NCBI RefSeq assembly: GCF_003148495.1
Contig: NZ_QGGH01000001.1
Span: 702,347 to 766,346, forward strand
Source: Mesorhizobium loti
Lineage (GTDB): Bacteria; Pseudomonadota; Alphaproteobacteria; Rhizobiales; Rhizobiaceae
Direction of reading: 5' to 3'
DNA: 64,000 nt
Part shown: positions 54,443-61,316 of the stretch, one piece after another
Position numbering within the stretch: the first letter of the stretch is position 1
Layout of the letters: the number at the start of each line of letters is the position of its first letter
Made by a program: the position numbers and the translations under genes
Notes under the pieces: generated by a model
What the model was told of the DNA's origin: nothing
Database searches by the model: none
The model's input: only the letters and a program-made list of their open reading frames with translations

Positions 54443-54535
54443 TCAGGTCGCGCAAGTCGACGGCGCGCAAACCGCCGTGACGCTGGACAGTCTTTCGCGC
54501 TTGTCCAGCGTCGGCTTCTCATAGACTTTCTTCAT
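54443..54535 (-). CDS. Putative RiPP precursor peptide, YxxPxL leader
   Basis: 30 residues from ATG 54535, with GGAGAGGA upstream. The leader MKKVYEKPTLDKRERLSSVT carries YEKPTL, the Y-x-x-P-x-L pattern bound by RRE domains in lasso-peptide-type systems. The C-terminal part AVCAPSTCAT has two cysteines five residues apart and would be the core. No lasso cyclase, protease, or other maturation gene is seen in the window, so it is an orphan. A longer frame reaching 54853 exists but lacks a coding look. A small unmodified protein is possible. The gene follows a DNA-binding-type protein on the same strand. Confidence 0.65.
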   Translation of the reverse strand: MKKVYEKPTLDKRERLSSVTAVCAPSTCAT

Positions 54536-54552
54536 GCAGGTTCCTCTCCGAA

Positions 54553-54581
54553 CAGGTGCCGCGCAAGCAGCGGCAAACCTG
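54553..54581 (-). promoter_or_regulatory. Leader hairpin of the small peptide gene
   Basis: CAGGT/ACCTG and GCCGC/GCGGC pair in one hairpin with an AA bulge and a 7-base loop. It ends 17 bases before the ATG at 54535, just upstream of the ribosome-binding site. No T-run follows on the minus strand, so it is not an ordinary terminator. Confidence 0.45.
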
Positions 54582-54642
54582 TGGGAAACCATATCACGTT
54601 TTCGTATCGCCCGCGCGGGGGTGCGAACAGACCCGGCGGCGG

Positions 54643-55557
54643 TCAATCGCCGGCAGCGGCCGGTGGAAAACAGGCGTTGAAGGCGGCATCGACAATGGCC
54701 AGCTTGGCGGCCTGGACGGTCATGTACTCCTGATAGAAGGTGTTCGACACCCACATCACCGAATGACCGCGCGGGCCGAGCCAGCCGATGCTGCCGAGTT
54801 CCTCGGCGGCGCGCAGCTTGCGGGCCAGGTGTGTCCGCGAGAGCTTGAGCCATTTGGCGAAATCTCCGATCGAAACCACGCTCGTTGGAATCTGCTCCAG
54901 ACCGGCATGATCGGGGTCGATGCCCGACATCAGCCAGTCCATGACGATGCCGCCATTGTTGAGCCAGATGAACAGGGAGAATGTCTGGTTGGGCTCGCGC
55001 ACCGGCTTGGAGGCAAGCAGGCCGTCCGCCACCAGAGGCTGCAGCCTGGCAACCATCTCGGGGTGTTCCAGGAACCTGGCCAAGCGGTCAGCGCCGTCGA
55101 GATGGTCCAGCGTCTGCAGATGGGCAAGGACCCAACCGGTAAAAGTCTGCACGGTTGCCGCCGTCGGCTGCAAGGGGTGCGTACGGCCGTCCCCGCCCGA
55201 CACATACTCGGCAATGTGGTAGTGCAGCATCTCCTTGATGAAGGCGTCCGCCGTGTTGCGGCTGGCCACAGCGTGCCGGTGCACGAACTCGATGAAACGC
55301 GATACCGTCAACTCCTTGCGCCGGTCGTTCGGGTCGCGCCTGAAATGCATGGCAAGGCCGACATGGCCCATCAGCCAACGCTGCTGCGTGGCGAAAATGG
55401 AAGCCAGCCGCGGGCTCTCTTCATAGATACGGATCAGCGCCAGCGACTGTGCCTGAACATGGCGATGCAGGGCCGGATGGCCGGCAATGTCTTCCAGATT
55501 CAGCGCCATCCTCCTCATGTTCCGATTCAACTCCAAACGCGGAGTTGCGTTCCACAT
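54643..55557 (-). CDS. Helical protein with a C-terminal winged-helix-like segment
   Basis: 304 residues from ATG 55557, seven bases after GGAAGG. I do not recognise the family. The first 220 residues are helical with no clear motif; near residues 229-258 SIGDFAKWLKLSRTHLARKL RAAEELG-like sequence resembles a helix-turn-helix, with the wing-like SIGWLGPRGHSVMW after it. It may be a transcription regulator. It is upstream of the small peptide gene on the same strand with a 107-base gap, so control of that peptide is one possibility. Confidence 0.65.
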   Translation of the reverse strand: MWNATPRLELNRNMRRMALNLEDIAGHPALHRHVQAQSLALIRIYEESPRLASIFATQQRWLMGHVGLAMHFRRDPNDRRKELTVSRFIEFVHRHAVASRNTADAFIKEMLHYHIAEYVSGGDGRTHPLQPTAATVQTFTGWVLAHLQTLDHLDGADRLARFLEHPEMVARLQPLVADGLLASKPVREPNQTFSLFIWLNNGGIVMDWLMSGIDPDHAGLEQIPTSVVSIGDFAKWLKLSRTHLARKLRAAEELGSIGWLGPRGHSVMWVSNTFYQEYMTVQAAKLAIVDAAFNACFPPAAAGD

Positions 55558-55733
55558 TTTTCAGCCTTCCACAGCCGTGTCCAGAGGGTACCAAAGTTGG
55601 AGAAGAGGCCTGTCCGATAGCGGCCAGTTCATGGCGCAGCGTGCGAACTGATTGCTACGGCCAGAGCATAGGAGACGTCGCGTCCGCTGTCGCGTCGGCT
55701 CAGTAGGTTTTGCCTTCTTCTATATGCTGTCGG

Positions 55734-55767
55734 AAAACCGGCGCCCCCGGAAATCGCCGGAGGCGCC
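55734..55767 (-). terminator. Terminator after the small secreted protein gene
   Basis: GGCGCC (55740-55745) and GGCGCC (55762-55767) pair, with an inner CGG/CCG stem around AAATCG. On the minus strand GGTTTTCC follows. It lies 22 bases past the stop at 55790. Confidence 0.6.
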
Positions 55768-55789
55768 GTGCGATCATTGTCGGCCTGCG

Positions 55790-56164
55790 TCAGCCGTTTG
55801 GATAATAGCCGCCATCGGCACCGTCGCCGATGTAGAAGCCGCCGCCTGAATCATCCTGCAGTCGCTGATCCAGATTCTCGATCTGGCTGAGCAAACCTTG
55901 GTACGCGCCGCCGCCCGTGGCCGAGCGATGGATGCTGTCGGCCCTCATCATCAGATCGTGCTCCTGCTCAGGGGTGATCGCCTTGGCATCCCTTGCCTCG
56001 ATAATCCCCTGCTTCACGCCCTGCAACTGGTCGAGGACCGCTCTTGGCTCGACAGACATGCCCTGCGGTTCGACCCTGTGGCGGTGTACCGCGTAAGCAC
56101 TCGATAGCGGCACCGCCGCCAGTAGCGATGCGATTGCTATGATCCTTGGTGTGAAATTGCGCAT
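55790..56164 (-). CDS. Small secreted protein with a Gly/Tyr-rich tail
   Basis: 124 residues from ATG 56164 with GGAGG seven bases upstream. A signal peptide (RIIAIASLLAAVPLSSAYA) precedes a helical region (VLDQLQGVKQGIIEARDAKA) and a Gly/Tyr/Asp-rich end (GGGFYIGDGADGGYYPNG). The mature protein is probably periplasmic or exported. I recognise no family with known function. It is a monocistronic unit with its own terminator. Confidence 0.75.
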   Translation of the reverse strand: MRNFTPRIIAIASLLAAVPLSSAYAVHRHRVEPQGMSVEPRAVLDQLQGVKQGIIEARDAKAITPEQEHDLMMRADSIHRSATGGGAYQGLLSQIENLDQRLQDDSGGGFYIGDGADGGYYPNG

Positions 56165-56474
56165 GGTCGCGCCTCCCTTCAACGGGAAAAGCGGTATGGA
56201 TATCGCTTTCCGGACACGGGCCGTCCGCTCCGTCGCGTCGCGATGATCCTTGCCATCGCCGGCGGTTCGTGGCCCGCAATTTCCATATAGGGGTGTTCCA
56301 ATCCGTTAGACGGCAAGGAACGGAAAGTTGACAGATTGTGATCGCTGAGAGACCCGGCATGTCATGCCGTCTCATTCTCCCTGTTGCAGGCTTTGCGACC
56401 ATGCGTGCCGCGGCGATGACCGCAGCTATGGTCTTGGCGCCGGTGCCGCCACAGCCCGGCAGCGGGCGTGCTGG

Positions 56475-57233
56475 CTACATGCGCATCAGCAGGCCGCCGT
56501 CGACGGCGAGTTCGATGCCGGTGATGTAACTCGCCGCGTCGGAAAGCAGGAACAGGGCCGCGTTAGCCATGTCCTGCGGCGTGCCGATGCGGCCGAGCGG
56601 CGCGTAGCTCGCAACGGCCGAGCGCTTCTCCTCGGTGTCCCAGCGCGCCTGCAACGGGGTTAGCGCCATGCCGGGGCAGATGGCGTTGGAGCGGATGCGC
56701 TCACCGGCCAGCTGCATGGCGAGCGATTTCGAGAGCGCGCAGACCCCGGCCTTGGATGCCTGATAGGCGTCCTGCGGGTTGGCGTCGCCGCGATACCACT
56801 GGATGGTCGAGAAATGCACCATGGCGCCGCCGCGTCCGCCCGAGCGCATATGCGGGACGACCGAGCGCGCCGTGTGTACGAAGGATTTCAAATTGATCCT
56901 GAACACCTCGTCCCAGACGTCGAGATCCATCTCGAGGGCGGACTTGTCGCGACCGAACCACAGCACGCCGGCGACATTGGCGAGATAGTCGATGCCGCCG
57001 CGCTCGCGGCCCGCCGTACCGATCGTCTGTTCGACAAAGGCGGCGTCGGTGAGGTCGCCCTGCGCGAAGGTGAGCCTGTCGTCGTAAGAAGCGAGGGAGG
57101 CCGGCCGGGCCTTCACGTCGATGGCGGTGACGGAGGCGCCGGCATCGAGCAGCGCCAGCGTGATCGCCTCGCCCATGCCGCCGCCTGCGCCGGCGACGAC
57201 CGCATGCCTGCCGGTGAAATCGTAAGCGATCAT
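56475..57233 (-). CDS. Short-chain dehydrogenase/reductase
   Basis: 252 residues. The Rossmann motif is AGAGGGMGEA (14-23), and the catalytic Ser142, Tyr157 and Lys161 lie in HFSTIQWYRGD and DAYQASKAG. The classic C-terminal CPGMALTPLQ and YITGIELAVDGGLLMRM are present. It is an NAD(P)-dependent oxidoreductase of unknown substrate. It is divergent from the aldehyde dehydrogenase, and the operator-like motif at 57321 lies between them. Confidence 0.93.
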   Translation of the reverse strand: MIAYDFTGRHAVVAGAGGGMGEAITLALLDAGASVTAIDVKARPASLASYDDRLTFAQGDLTDAAFVEQTIGTAGRERGGIDYLANVAGVLWFGRDKSALEMDLDVWDEVFRINLKSFVHTARSVVPHMRSGGRGGAMVHFSTIQWYRGDANPQDAYQASKAGVCALSKSLAMQLAGERIRSNAICPGMALTPLQARWDTEEKRSAVASYAPLGRIGTPQDMANAALFLLSDAASYITGIELAVDGGLLMRM

Positions 57234-57320
57234 CTGAACCCCTCGTCTGCTTCTGCCGAAATGCCGATCGAAAGGACAATAGGGGCGGACTAAAAATCCA
57301 TCAAGCGGTATTAGAAAAAA

Positions 57321-57337
57321 TTTGCCAAAATGGAAAA
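57321..57337. promoter_or_regulatory. Candidate operator, site 1
   Basis: TTTGCCAAAATGGAAAA, between the divergent SDR and aldehyde dehydrogenase genes. It matches the site upstream of the ABC transporter (60441) at 15 of 17 positions and contains TTTGC/GAAAA-type inverted ends. It is proposed to bind the XRE-cupin regulator encoded at 59806. Confidence 0.5.
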
Positions 57338-57373
57338 TCGCGATATCGTACCCAAAGTGCCCCCTCAGCTCGG

Positions 57374-58798
57374 ATGGATTTCAACAGCATGAACCTGCAT
57401 TCCGGCGCGCGGACCTTTTCCGTGACTTCTCCCGTCGACGACTCGATCTATACGACGCGCTCTTATGCGGACGGTTCCACCATCGAGGCAGCGCTGACCC
57501 GGGCGCGTGCAGCCCTGCCGTCCTGGCGGCGGACGAAGCTGGCCGAGAGGCTGGCGATCCTGCTGCGCTTCGGCGAGGAGATGAAGGCGCGGGCAATGCC
57601 GCTGGCCGAGATGGTGGCGTGGCAGATCGGCCGGCCGCTGTGGCAGGCCGACGAGACGCCGCGCCTGGCGCTGGTGGGACAATTGCTTGCCGACATCGCA
57701 CCGGAAGCGCTGGCCGATGTGCCATATCCTTCGGATGAGACCATCCGCCGCTATGCCAAGCCGGTGGCGGGCGGCTTGCATCTGTCGATCTGCGCCTGGA
57801 ACTATCCGACCGCCATGCTCGGCTATCTTGTGACCGCGCCGCTCGCCGCCGGTAATGTGGTGATCTTCAAGCATTCGCCGCAGACGCCACTGATTGCCGA
57901 ACTCGCGGAAGAGGCCTTCCGTGCCGCCGGCGGCCCCGAGGGCGTGTTCCAGAGCTTGCATCTCGATCATGCCGATGCCGAGCGCTTGATCTCGTCAGGC
58001 GCCTTCAACGCGGTGAATTTCATCGGTTCGGTCAATGGCGGCCGGCGCGTCCATGCCGCCGCCGCGGGCACCTTCACGCAGGTTCATCTCGAACTCGGCG
58101 GCAAGGATCCGACCTATGTCCGCGCCGATGCCGACCTCGAGGCAACGATCCCGCAGATCGCCGAGGGCACCTATTCCAATGCCGGCCAGTCCTGCTGCTC
58201 GGTCGAGCGCATCTATGTCGACAAGGCGATCCATGACCGCTTCGTCGAAGCGCTGGTCGCCGAGACGGCGAAATGGACTATTGGACATCCCTTTGACGAG
58301 AAGCCGATGGTTGGCCCGGTGGTGCGGGCGAGTGCCGCCGACACGATCCGCGATCTCACCGAGCAGGCGGTGCGGGCAGGGGCCCGGCGCCTGATGCCGC
58401 GAGACGGCACGCTCAAGGCCTCTGGCCTCGGCGCCGCCTATGTCGCGCCAGAAGTGCTGGTCGGTGTCGACCACAGCATGCAGATCATGCGCGACGAGCT
58501 GTTCGGGCCGGTGGCCTGCATCCAGTCCGTCGGCAGCGATGACGAGGCGATCCGTCTGATGAACGACAGCGATTTCGGCCTCAGCGCCTCGATCTGGACC
58601 CGGGATATCGATCGCGGCGTGGCGCTGCTTGACGAGGTCGAGGCCGGCACGGTGTATCTCAACCGCTGCGACCACGCCGACCTGCATCTGCCCTGGGGCG
58701 GCATCAAGAATTCCGGCCTCGGCCGCACCAATGGCCGCGCCGGCCTGGCGGAGGCGACAGCGGCGAAGGCCTACCATGTCCGCTCCGTCATCGGCTGA
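57374..58798 (+). CDS. Aldehyde dehydrogenase
   Basis: 474 residues from ATG 57374; an ATG five codons later is possible. Catalytic cysteine Cys274 in SNAGQSCCSVERIYVD and base Glu240 in HLELGGKDPTYVRADADL are present. Other signatures are SICAWNYPTAMLGYLVTAPL and LPWGGIKNSGLGRTNGRAGL. It oxidises an unknown aldehyde to the acid with NAD(P). It lies 15 bases before the N-formylglutamate amidohydrolase-like gene, suggesting one operon. Substrate not deduced. Confidence 0.92.
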   Translation: MDFNSMNLHSGARTFSVTSPVDDSIYTTRSYADGSTIEAALTRARAALPSWRRTKLAERLAILLRFGEEMKARAMPLAEMVAWQIGRPLWQADETPRLALVGQLLADIAPEALADVPYPSDETIRRYAKPVAGGLHLSICAWNYPTAMLGYLVTAPLAAGNVVIFKHSPQTPLIAELAEEAFRAAGGPEGVFQSLHLDHADAERLISSGAFNAVNFIGSVNGGRRVHAAAAGTFTQVHLELGGKDPTYVRADADLEATIPQIAEGTYSNAGQSCCSVERIYVDKAIHDRFVEALVAETAKWTIGHPFDEKPMVGPVVRASAADTIRDLTEQAVRAGARRLMPRDGTLKASGLGAAYVAPEVLVGVDHSMQIMRDELFGPVACIQSVGSDDEAIRLMNDSDFGLSASIWTRDIDRGVALLDEVEAGTVYLNRCDHADLHLPWGGIKNSGLGRTNGRAGLAEATAAKAYHVRSVIG

Positions 58799-58813
58799 TC
58801 TAGAGGTGGCCCG

Positions 58814-59617
58814 GTGAACGCCGCGAGCCTTGCAGGGCTTGATGATGGAGCAATCGCCGCGCTGGCCGCCGCCAGCGTCGAGCGGCTGCGGATCGAGGCG
58901 GCAAGCCCCTATATGCTGATCGCCGAACATGCGGGCAATCTGGTGCCCGCGCCATGGCATGACCTTGGCCTCGCAGCGCCCTATCTCGGCACACATTTCG
59001 CTGTCGATATCGGTATCGATGCCTTGACGCGCCGGCTGTCGCGGACATTGCGAGCGCCGGCCGTGGTTGCTCATTATTCGCGGCTGTTCCTCGACTACAA
59101 CAGGCCCGCCGGCGAATGGGATTTCATGCGCCCGGACCTCGGCGGCATTCCGGTGCCCGGTAATCTCGCACCCGATGCAGTCGATGTCAGGCTGCGCAAG
59201 ATGATCGCCTGGGCACCGGTCGAACAGGCTGTTATCGAGGCCGCTGCGGGCCGGCAGGCGCTGATCTCTGTGCATTCCTTCACCCCGGTGATGGGCGGTG
59301 TCAGGCGCAATGTCGACATCGGCGTGCTGTGGCGGGAGCCATCTCCCTTCGTCACCTCGGTGTTGAAAACGCTTGGCGCGCGGGGTGCCGAGGCCGGGTT
59401 GAGGATCGGCGACAACGAGCCGTATGACTGGCGCCAGGCCGTTGGCTACACGCTGAACCGGCACGGGCTGGAGCAGGGCAGGCCTTGCCTCTATCTCGAA
59501 GTCCGTAACGACTTGCTTTCCGATCCGGAAACATTCGAGCTCGTCAGCCGCACCTTGGAGGATGTCTTTGCCACCGTCGCGATGTCGCTATGGCCGAAGC
59601 CAGCCGTAGCCGTCTAA
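58814..59617 (+). CDS. N-formylglutamate amidohydrolase-like enzyme
   Basis: 267 residues from GTG 58814 with GAGG eight bases upstream. The family signatures are IAEHAGNLVPAPWHDLGL, the FLDYNRPAGEWDFMRPDL stretch, and ISVHSFTPVMGGVRRNVDIG, with CLYLEVRNDLL near the end. N-formylglutamate amidohydrolases release formate from N-formylglutamate in histidine degradation. No other hut gene is nearby; with the flanking dehydrogenases it probably acts in another catabolic route. Confidence 0.88.
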   Translation: MNAASLAGLDDGAIAALAAASVERLRIEAASPYMLIAEHAGNLVPAPWHDLGLAAPYLGTHFAVDIGIDALTRRLSRTLRAPAVVAHYSRLFLDYNRPAGEWDFMRPDLGGIPVPGNLAPDAVDVRLRKMIAWAPVEQAVIEAAAGRQALISVHSFTPVMGGVRRNVDIGVLWREPSPFVTSVLKTLGARGAEAGLRIGDNEPYDWRQAVGYTLNRHGLEQGRPCLYLEVRNDLLSDPETFELVSRTLEDVFATVAMSLWPKPAVAV

Positions 59618-59662
59618 GGCGATTCGCCGAACGGCGAACCGCTTTATCTCTTTGTTTTGACG

Positions 59663-59728
59663 CAATTCCCCAGGGAAAGCGCGATGGGCTTTTCCCGGGA
59701 AAACCGCCGCACACTTTTCCTGGAATTG
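59663..59728. repeat. Intergenic palindromic element, copy C
   Basis: CAATTCC (59663-59669) pairs with GGAATTG (59722-59728). Inside is a perfect palindrome TTTTCCCGGGAAAA (59690-59703), followed by AACCGCCGCACACTTTTCC, the core seen in copies A and B. The different outer arms make this a mosaic relative. Confidence 0.65.
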
Positions 59729-59766
59729 TTCTAGAGGCTGGACGCCCCAAGGCCGCCCGGCTAGAG

Positions 59767-59783
59767 CTTGTCAAATTGGAAAC
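59767..59783. promoter_or_regulatory. Weak candidate operator upstream of the XRE-cupin gene
   Basis: CTTGTCAAATTGGAAAC matches the site at 60441 at 11 of 17 positions and lies 23 bases before the regulator's start, where autorepression would be expected. It is the weakest of the three sites. Confidence 0.3.
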
Positions 59784-59805
59784 ACGACAGCCAAGGGCGC
59801 GGACG

Positions 59806-60390
59806 ATGCAGGGCAATGTGGGCAGCAAGATCCGCGATGCGCGCAAGGAGCAGAACATCACGCTGCGCGATCTCAGCGAACGCTCCGGTCTTTCGGTTTC
59901 ACAATTGTCGAAACTGGAGAACGGCAAGGCCCGGCTGACGGTCGACGTCGCGCTGATGATCGCCGGGGTGCTGCATGTGCCGGTGGCCTCCTTCCTGTTC
60001 AGTCCGAAGCCGGGCATGCAGGCGCGGCGCTCGATCACGCGCGCCGGCAGCGGCATCCTGCACCAGGGCAACGCGATGGAATTCGAGGTCCTGTGCAGCG
60101 ATTTTCGCGACAAGACCAACATTTTCTGGCGTGTCACGCTGCGCGCGAGGAGCTTCGAGGAGAACGGCGGCTGGCGCAGCCATTCGGGCGAGGAATTCAT
60201 CCACGTGCTGAGCGGCAGCCTGGAACTGCACACGATCCATTATGATCCCACAGTGCTGCAGCCGGGCGATAGCATCCTTTTCGACGGCGAAATGCAGCAT
60301 GCCTATATCGCGCTGGGCGACGAGCCGGTGATCATGCTGATGTCGAACACCGTGCCGCGCGACGGGCTCCCGGCCGGAGCCGGGGTCTGA
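59806..60390 (+). CDS. XRE-family regulator with cupin domain
   Basis: 194 residues from ATG 59806 with AAGGG upstream; a longer frame runs back into the palindrome. The XRE helix-turn-helix is at about residues 7-61 (RDARKEQNITLRDLSERSGL, SVSQLSKLENGKARL). A cupin domain follows, about residues 105-185 (GWRSHSGEEFIHVLSGSLEL, LQPGDSILFDGEMQHAYIAL). Such regulators sense a small ligand through the cupin and often control adjoining catabolic genes. It sits between the dehydrogenase and transporter genes of this cluster. Confidence 0.92.
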   Translation: MQGNVGSKIRDARKEQNITLRDLSERSGLSVSQLSKLENGKARLTVDVALMIAGVLHVPVASFLFSPKPGMQARRSITRAGSGILHQGNAMEFEVLCSDFRDKTNIFWRVTLRARSFEENGGWRSHSGEEFIHVLSGSLELHTIHYDPTVLQPGDSILFDGEMQHAYIALGDEPVIMLMSNTVPRDGLPAGAGV

Positions 60391-60410
60391 TCCCGGCCCG
60401 ACCGGAATCC

Positions 60411-60430
60411 GGGCTCGAAAGTTCGAGCCC
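60411..60430 (+). terminator. Terminator-like hairpin after the XRE-cupin gene
   Basis: GGGCTCGAA and TTCGAGCCC form a perfect 9-bp stem with a 2-base loop, 21 bases past the stop. Only a moderately T-rich stretch follows (TCTAAGAATATTTTC), which overlaps the operator-like motif. Confidence 0.55.
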
Positions 60431-60440
60431 TCTAAGAATA

Positions 60441-60457
60441 TTTTCTAAAATGGAAAA
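60441..60457. promoter_or_regulatory. Candidate operator, site 2
   Basis: TTTTCTAAAATGGAAAA, 91-107 bases upstream of the ATPase gene of the ABC transporter. TTTTC and GAAAA are inverted ends around TAAAATG. ATGGAAAA recurs 19 bases downstream (60469-60476), giving a direct repeat near two helical turns. It is nearly identical to site 1 at 57321. Confidence 0.55.
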
Positions 60458-60547
60458 AAATACTTGTTATGGAAAAGTCCGGGGTCTAGCATCCTGTTGA
60501 CCGGCCGACAGGAGAAATAGCCATCGGCCGGATGGGAGATGTGACCG

Positions 60548-61273
60548 ATGCTGTCGGTTGAGGCAGTCAGCAAGACTTTTGGCGGCGTGCAGGCGTTGCG
60601 CAGTGCCTCGCTGGCCTGCAAGGCCGGCGAGATCCTCGGCCTGATCGGCCCCAATGGCGCCGGAAAATCGACCCTGGTCAACGCCATCTCCGGCGTGCTC
60701 AAGCCGGACACCGGCAGTGTCAGGCTGGCGGGCAAGGAGATCACCGGCCACGGCGCCGAGTACTGCGCCCGGGCGGGCGTCGCGCGTACGTTCCAGACCA
60801 TCCGGCTGTTCAAGGATTTGACCGTTAGGCAGAATGTCGAGGTCGCCCATATCACCTGCCAGGCGGTGCGGCCGGAAGCGGCGGCACGCATCGGCGTCGA
60901 TCAACTGCTTGCCCAATATCAGTTGGACGGCTTCGCCGACGTTCCGGCCGGCACGCTGTCCTATGGCAGCCAGCGCCGGCTCGAAATCGCCCGCGCGCTG
61001 GCGCTGGGGCCGTCGCTGCTGCTGCTCGACGAGCCGGCGGCCGGTCTCAATGAAGGTGAGTCCGAAACGCTCGCGGTGGCGATCGAGGGCATTCGCAGGG
61101 ATGTCGGCTGCGCGACCATCGTCATCGATCACGATTTGCGCTTCATCAACCGGCTTTGCGACCGGCTCTGTGTCATGGACCAGGGCCAGGTGATCGCGTC
61201 CGGGCAGACCGAAGCTGTGTGGCGCGATCCGCGCGTCATCGAGGTTTATGTCGGGCAGTCCGAGACATCGTGA
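60548..61273 (+). CDS. livG: Branched-chain amino acid-type ABC transporter ATPase (LivG)
   Basis: 241 residues from ATG 60548 with GGGAGA upstream. Walker A GPNGAGKST (34-42) and Walker B LLLLDEP (157-163) are intact; the signature reads LSYGSQ (137-142) rather than LSGGQ, as in some LivG proteins. It is one of two ATPases of a HAAT-family importer. Order: LivG, binding protein, LivF, LivH, continuing past the edge. Confidence 0.9.
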   Translation: MLSVEAVSKTFGGVQALRSASLACKAGEILGLIGPNGAGKSTLVNAISGVLKPDTGSVRLAGKEITGHGAEYCARAGVARTFQTIRLFKDLTVRQNVEVAHITCQAVRPEAAARIGVDQLLAQYQLDGFADVPAGTLSYGSQRRLEIARALALGPSLLLLDEPAAGLNEGESETLAVAIEGIRRDVGCATIVIDHDLRFINRLCDRLCVMDQGQVIASGQTEAVWRDPRVIEVYVGQSETS

Positions 61274-61316
61274 CGGCGCCCCGCAACGTCAACAACAAGG
61301 GAGAAGGAGGGGTTCA

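Noticed and set aside
54443..54853. 136-codon frame containing the small peptide as its C-terminus
   Set aside because: The upstream 106 codons run antisense-like through a region with other features and lack motifs. A ribosome-binding site sits just before the internal ATG at 54535, so the 30-codon gene is preferred.
56347..56373. Small hairpin with GGCAT/ATGCC upstream of the SDR stop
   Set aside because: It is short, has no T-run in the useful direction and no neighbour it would clearly serve.
56338..56529. 63-codon plus-strand frame before the SDR gene
   Set aside because: No ribosome-binding site, overlaps the SDR 3' end, and the product has no clear features.
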